Shown here: positions 6,779 to 8,919 of the stretch, piece after piece
How the letters are laid out: every line of letters begins with the position of its first letter
Position numbering within the stretch: position 1 is the stretch's first letter
DNA from: Nitriliruptoraceae bacterium
GTDB taxonomy: Bacteria; Actinomycetota; Nitriliruptoria; Nitriliruptorales; Nitriliruptoraceae
Direction of reading: 5' to 3'
Assembly: GCA_007118045.1 (NCBI GenBank)
Contig: SKTG01000406.1
Location: 1 to 8,919 of the forward strand
Length of the DNA stretch: 8,919 nucleotides
Position numbers and translations under genes: made by a program
The notes under the pieces: generated by a model
Databases searched by the model: none
What the model saw: only the letters and a program-made list of their open reading frames with translations
What the model was told of the DNA's origin: nothing

Positions 6779-8641
6779 ATGTCCGAGACCACCGCGCCCC
6801 CGTCCCGCCTCCGCGCGATGGGCGGCAACGCCTTCGGGTTCCTGCAGAAGATCGGCAAGGCCCTCATGCTGCCGGTCGCGATCCTGCCGGTCGCGGGGAT
6901 CCTGCTGGGCATCGGTGGCGCCCTGCTGATGGGTGAGGAGCGGGGTGCCGTGAGTTTCGCGGCGCCGCTGCGGATCCTGTTCGAGATCATGGAGGCCTCC
7001 GGAGGCCCCATCTTCGACAACCTGGCGCTGCTCTTCGCGATCGGCGTTGCGCTCGGGCTGACCGGCAACGACGGGGTCTCCGCCCTGTCCGCCACCGTCG
7101 GATTCGTCGTGCTGCTCGGCACGATGGGGGTCGTCGCCACGGAGTTCGGTCTCGAGACGGCCACCATCATGGGGATCGAGACGATCAACACCGGCGTCTT
7201 CGGTGGGATCATCATCGGTGTCCTGGCCGGGACGCTGTTCAACCGCTTCTACCGCATCCAGTTACCGCCCTATCTGGGCTTCTTCGCGGGCAAACGGGCC
7301 GTACCGATCATCACAGCGTTCAGCGCGATCGGGGTCGGGATCCTGCTCAGCTTCATCTGGCCGCCGATCCAGAACGTCATCGACCAGTTCTCGCTGTGGG
7401 CCTCGGATGAACAACCGGCGTTCGCCGTCGGGCTCTACGGTCTCGTCGAGCGGCTGCTGCTGCCGTTCGGGCTCCACCACATCTGGAACGCCCCCTTCTT
7501 CTTCGAGGTCGGCACCTTCACGACCGCCGACGGCGAGGTGGTCACCGGCGAGCTGACGCGCTTCTTCGCGGGCGACCCGGAGGCCGGTCGGTTGGGCGGC
7601 GGCTACCTGTTCAAGATGTTCGGGCTGCCCGGCGCCGCGGTCGCGATCTGGCAGTGCGCCAAGCCCGAGAACCGGGTCAAGGTCGGCAGCATCATGGTGT
7701 CGGCCGCACTGACCTCGTTCCTGACGGGCATCACCGAGCCGCTCGAGTTCGCCTTCATCTTCGTCGCGCCGGTGCTCTTCGTCGCTCACGCGATACTGGC
7801 CGGCCTGGCGTTCCCCATCCTGTACCTGTCGGGCGGCCTACTCGGCTACACCTTCTCGCACGGCTTCATCGACTACGTGCTGTTCCTACCGCTGCACACC
7901 CGACCGTGGCTGGTGTTCGTGATCGGACCGATCTACGCGCTGATCTACTACGGCGTGTTCCGGCTGCTGATCCTCAAGCTCGATCTCAAGACCCCTGGGC
8001 GGGAGGTGGAGGAGGTCAGCCGCGACGAGCGACGCGAGGACAGCGCCGCCGGCTTCGCCCAGCAGCTGGTGCTGGCCTTCGGGGGGCGCAGCAACATCAA
8101 GGACCTCGACGCCTGCATCACCCGGCTCCGGGTCGGCGTCGTCGACGTCCACAAGGCGAGCCAGCAGAAGCTGAAGGCGCTCGGTGCCGCCGGGGTGGTC
8201 ATGGTCGGCAACAACATGCAGGCGATCTTCGGCACCCGGTCGGAGAACCTCAAGGGCGACATGGAGGACTACCTCGCGACCGCCGGGGACGAAGCCGAGC
8301 TCTCCGACGCGACGACGGAGGACGTCGAGTACGCCCCACGCGGCGTGGAGCCGCGGCTGCGGGACCCGGAGGCACCCGACAAGGCGCGTGGTTTCATCGA
8401 GGCGCTCGGTGGCCGCGACAACGTCGTCAAGGTGGAGTCGTGCGCCCAGACCCGCCTCCGTGTCGTGGTGTCGGACCCGTCGGAGATCGAGGAGTCGGCG
8501 CTCCAGGCGGTCGGGGCGAGCGCCCTCTTACCCGTCGGTCCCGACACGTTCCACGTGCTCGTCGGCCTCAACGCCGACCAGTACGCGGCGGAGATGCGCG
8601 GCCAGCTCTCCGACCGCACGCGTGTGGACGCCGCTCGTTGA
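6779..8641 (+). CDS. ptsG: glucose-type PTS permease, EIIC followed by two EIIB domains
   Basis: This is a 620-residue inner-membrane transporter that imports and phosphorylates a hexose, most likely glucose. The IIC part (about 15-400) closely follows E. coli PtsG: GKALMLPVAILPVAGILLG, FNRFYRIQLPPYLGFFAGKR, the glucose-subgroup motif LPFGLHHIWNAPF (228-240) where NagE proteins differ, SFLTGITEPLEF (313-324, with Glu320), and the hydrophobic block 322-350. LDLKTPGRE (401-409) leads into the first IIB domain (about 424-498), with LDACITRLR and phospho-Cys446. An acidic linker (about 503-532) leads to a second IIB domain (about 534-605), with ESCAQTRLRVVV and a conserved Cys555. A usual PtsG has one IIB and about 477 residues. 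There is no IIA domain here; that function is supplied by the fusion protein encoded 22 bases upstream. The start is ATG 6779 with GAAAGG upstream. Whether both cysteines are phosphorylated is not known. GlcNAc or another hexose remains possible. Confidence 0.95.
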   Translation: MSETTAPPSRLRAMGGNAFGFLQKIGKALMLPVAILPVAGILLGIGGALLMGEERGAVSFAAPLRILFEIMEASGGPIFDNLALLFAIGVALGLTGNDGVSALSATVGFVVLLGTMGVVATEFGLETATIMGIETINTGVFGGIIIGVLAGTLFNRFYRIQLPPYLGFFAGKRAVPIITAFSAIGVGILLSFIWPPIQNVIDQFSLWASDEQPAFAVGLYGLVERLLLPFGLHHIWNAPFFFEVGTFTTADGEVVTGELTRFFAGDPEAGRLGGGYLFKMFGLPGAAVAIWQCAKPENRVKVGSIMVSAALTSFLTGITEPLEFAFIFVAPVLFVAHAILAGLAFPILYLSGGLLGYTFSHGFIDYVLFLPLHTRPWLVFVIGPIYALIYYGVFRLLILKLDLKTPGREVEEVSRDERREDSAAGFAQQLVLAFGGRSNIKDLDACITRLRVGVVDVHKASQQKLKALGAAGVVMVGNNMQAIFGTRSENLKGDMEDYLATAGDEAELSDATTEDVEYAPRGVEPRLRDPEAPDKARGFIEALGGRDNVVKVESCAQTRLRVVVSDPSEIEESALQAVGASALLPVGPDTFHVLVGLNADQYAAEMRGQLSDRTRVDAAR

Positions 8642-8658
8642 GGGGGTCGCCACCCTCA
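8639..8658 (+). terminator. hairpin at the end of ptsG, candidate terminator
   Basis: TGAGGG (8639-8644, including the ptsG stop) pairs with CCCTCA (8653-8658). Two further G-C pairs form inside past a bulged A, leaving a three-base loop. No T-run follows. A second, weaker hairpin, CGGCT (8748-8752) with AGCCG (8757-8761), is followed by GGTTT and could be a backup. Confidence 0.45.
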
Positions 8659-8663
8659 CATGA

Positions 8664-8702
8664 ACGATGTCGTGCCACCCGTGGACGAGGTCGTCCCACC
8701 CG
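8664..8702 (+). repeat. two imperfect 18-bp direct repeats at 21-bp period with an embedded palindrome
   Basis: ACGATGTCGTGCCACCCG (8664-8681) and ACGAGGTCGTCCCACCCG (8685-8702) agree at 16 of 18 positions, with starts 21 bases apart, two helical turns. Across the junction, GGACGA-gg-TCGTCC (8683-8696) is a perfect inverted repeat. The element lies between ptsG and the AbrB-type gene and may be a regulator-binding site or an extended terminator; its function is not established. Confidence 0.4.
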
Positions 8703-8796
8703 GGCCTCACGGGCCACGACGGAAGCCTCTTGGGAGGTCCCGTCACGCGGCTCCGCAGCCGGGTTTGGGGAACTGTTGCCACGCTGACGGAAGCAG

Positions 8797-8816
8797 GTCG
8801 CCATCTCAGTGGCGAC
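8797..8816. promoter_or_regulatory. putative autoregulatory operator or leader hairpin of the AbrB-type gene
   Basis: GTCGCCA (8797-8803) and TGGCGAC (8810-8816) form a perfect 7-bp inverted repeat with a six-base spacer, ending 12 bases before the ATG at 8829 and one base before the ribosome-binding site AAGGGG (8818-8823). Antitoxins of the AbrB/MazE class typically bind such palindromes to repress their own operon. It could also act as an RNA hairpin masking the ribosome-binding site. Confidence 0.4.
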
Positions 8817-8828
8817 GAAGGGGCGACC

Positions 8829-8919
8829 ATGACCGTCACCGTGAAGGTGGACGCACAGGGCCGCGTCGTGATCCCGCAAGCCGAGCGGGAGCGGCGGGGT
8901 TTGCCTGGTGCTCTCGAAC
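8829..8919 (+). CDS. AbrB/MazE/SpoVT-type DNA-binding protein, N-terminus only (cut by window edge)
   Basis: Thirty codons are visible, and the gene runs out of the window. The residues MTVTVKVDAQGRVVIPQAERERRGL match the start of the swapped-hairpin AbrB fold, whose signature is a VKVDxxGRVVIPxxxRxxLGL-like segment. In this family it is found in type II antitoxins (VapB, MazE and relatives) and in transition-state regulators. The position where most members have Lys-Glu after the Pro is Gln-Ala here. The start is ATG 8829, with AAGGGG at 8818-8823 five bases upstream. An antitoxin would be expected to be followed at once by a toxin gene, commonly a PIN-domain RNase, but that lies beyond the edge. 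It is separated from ptsG by 187 bases with terminator-like hairpins, so it is probably a separate transcription unit. Confidence 0.75.
   Translation, partial: MTVTVKVDAQGRVVIPQAERERRGLPGALE

Noticed and set aside
7654..8787. 377-codon plus-strand open frame overlapping the end of ptsG
   Set aside because: It is an out-of-frame Arg/Gly-rich shadow of the conserved IIC/IIB coding sequence.

Overview
The window is very GC-rich (roughly 70% by eye), has strong GC bias at third codon positions, Shine-Dalgarno sites close to AGGAGG, and one promoter of the TTGAC-N18-TAnnnT type. Together these suggest a high-GC actinobacterium, possibly a deep-branching lineage. The taxonomic guess is inference only. 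I saw no rRNA, tRNA, CRISPR array or insertion sequence.

Layout from left to right. Positions 1-116 may hold the arginine/glycine-rich tail of a gene that starts outside the window. Positions 117-540 form a gene-poor stretch with several perfect palindromes, a good candidate promoter (303-332) and about 200 bases of leader. Positions 541-2160 encode phosphoglucomutase (pgm). Convergent to it, 2180-2995 on the minus strand encodes an orphan phosphonate-type substrate-binding protein without a signal peptide. The two genes share a compact hairpin that contains both stop codons. Positions 3137-4021 encode a Cof-type HAD phosphatase, followed by a hairpin terminator candidate. A TTGACA element overlaps or abuts CCTGG/CCAGG inverted repeats and precedes a two-gene operon. 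The first gene (4186-6756) encodes an EIIA(Glc)-HPr-Enzyme I fusion. The second (6779-8641) encodes a glucose-type PTS permease, PtsG, with IIC followed by two tandem IIB domains. The right edge (8829-8919) holds the start of an AbrB/MazE-type DNA-binding protein with a perfect 7-bp inverted repeat just upstream of its ribosome-binding site.

How the genes fit together: the PTS operon encodes a complete phosphorelay from phosphoenolpyruvate to sugar in only two polypeptides, with every phospho-acceptor residue visible. It would import glucose as glucose-6-phosphate. Phosphoglucomutase would connect that pool to glucose-1-phosphate for glycogen, trehalose and cell-wall sugar nucleotides. The HAD enzyme may dephosphorylate a sugar phosphate or another small phosphate ester. 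The binding protein and the AbrB-type gene have no evident link to sugar uptake.

The individual families are known. The parts most worth a second look are the IIC-IIB-IIB architecture paired with the IIA-HPr-EI fusion, the leaderless binding protein, and the symmetrical elements around the PTS promoter and the AbrB-type gene.
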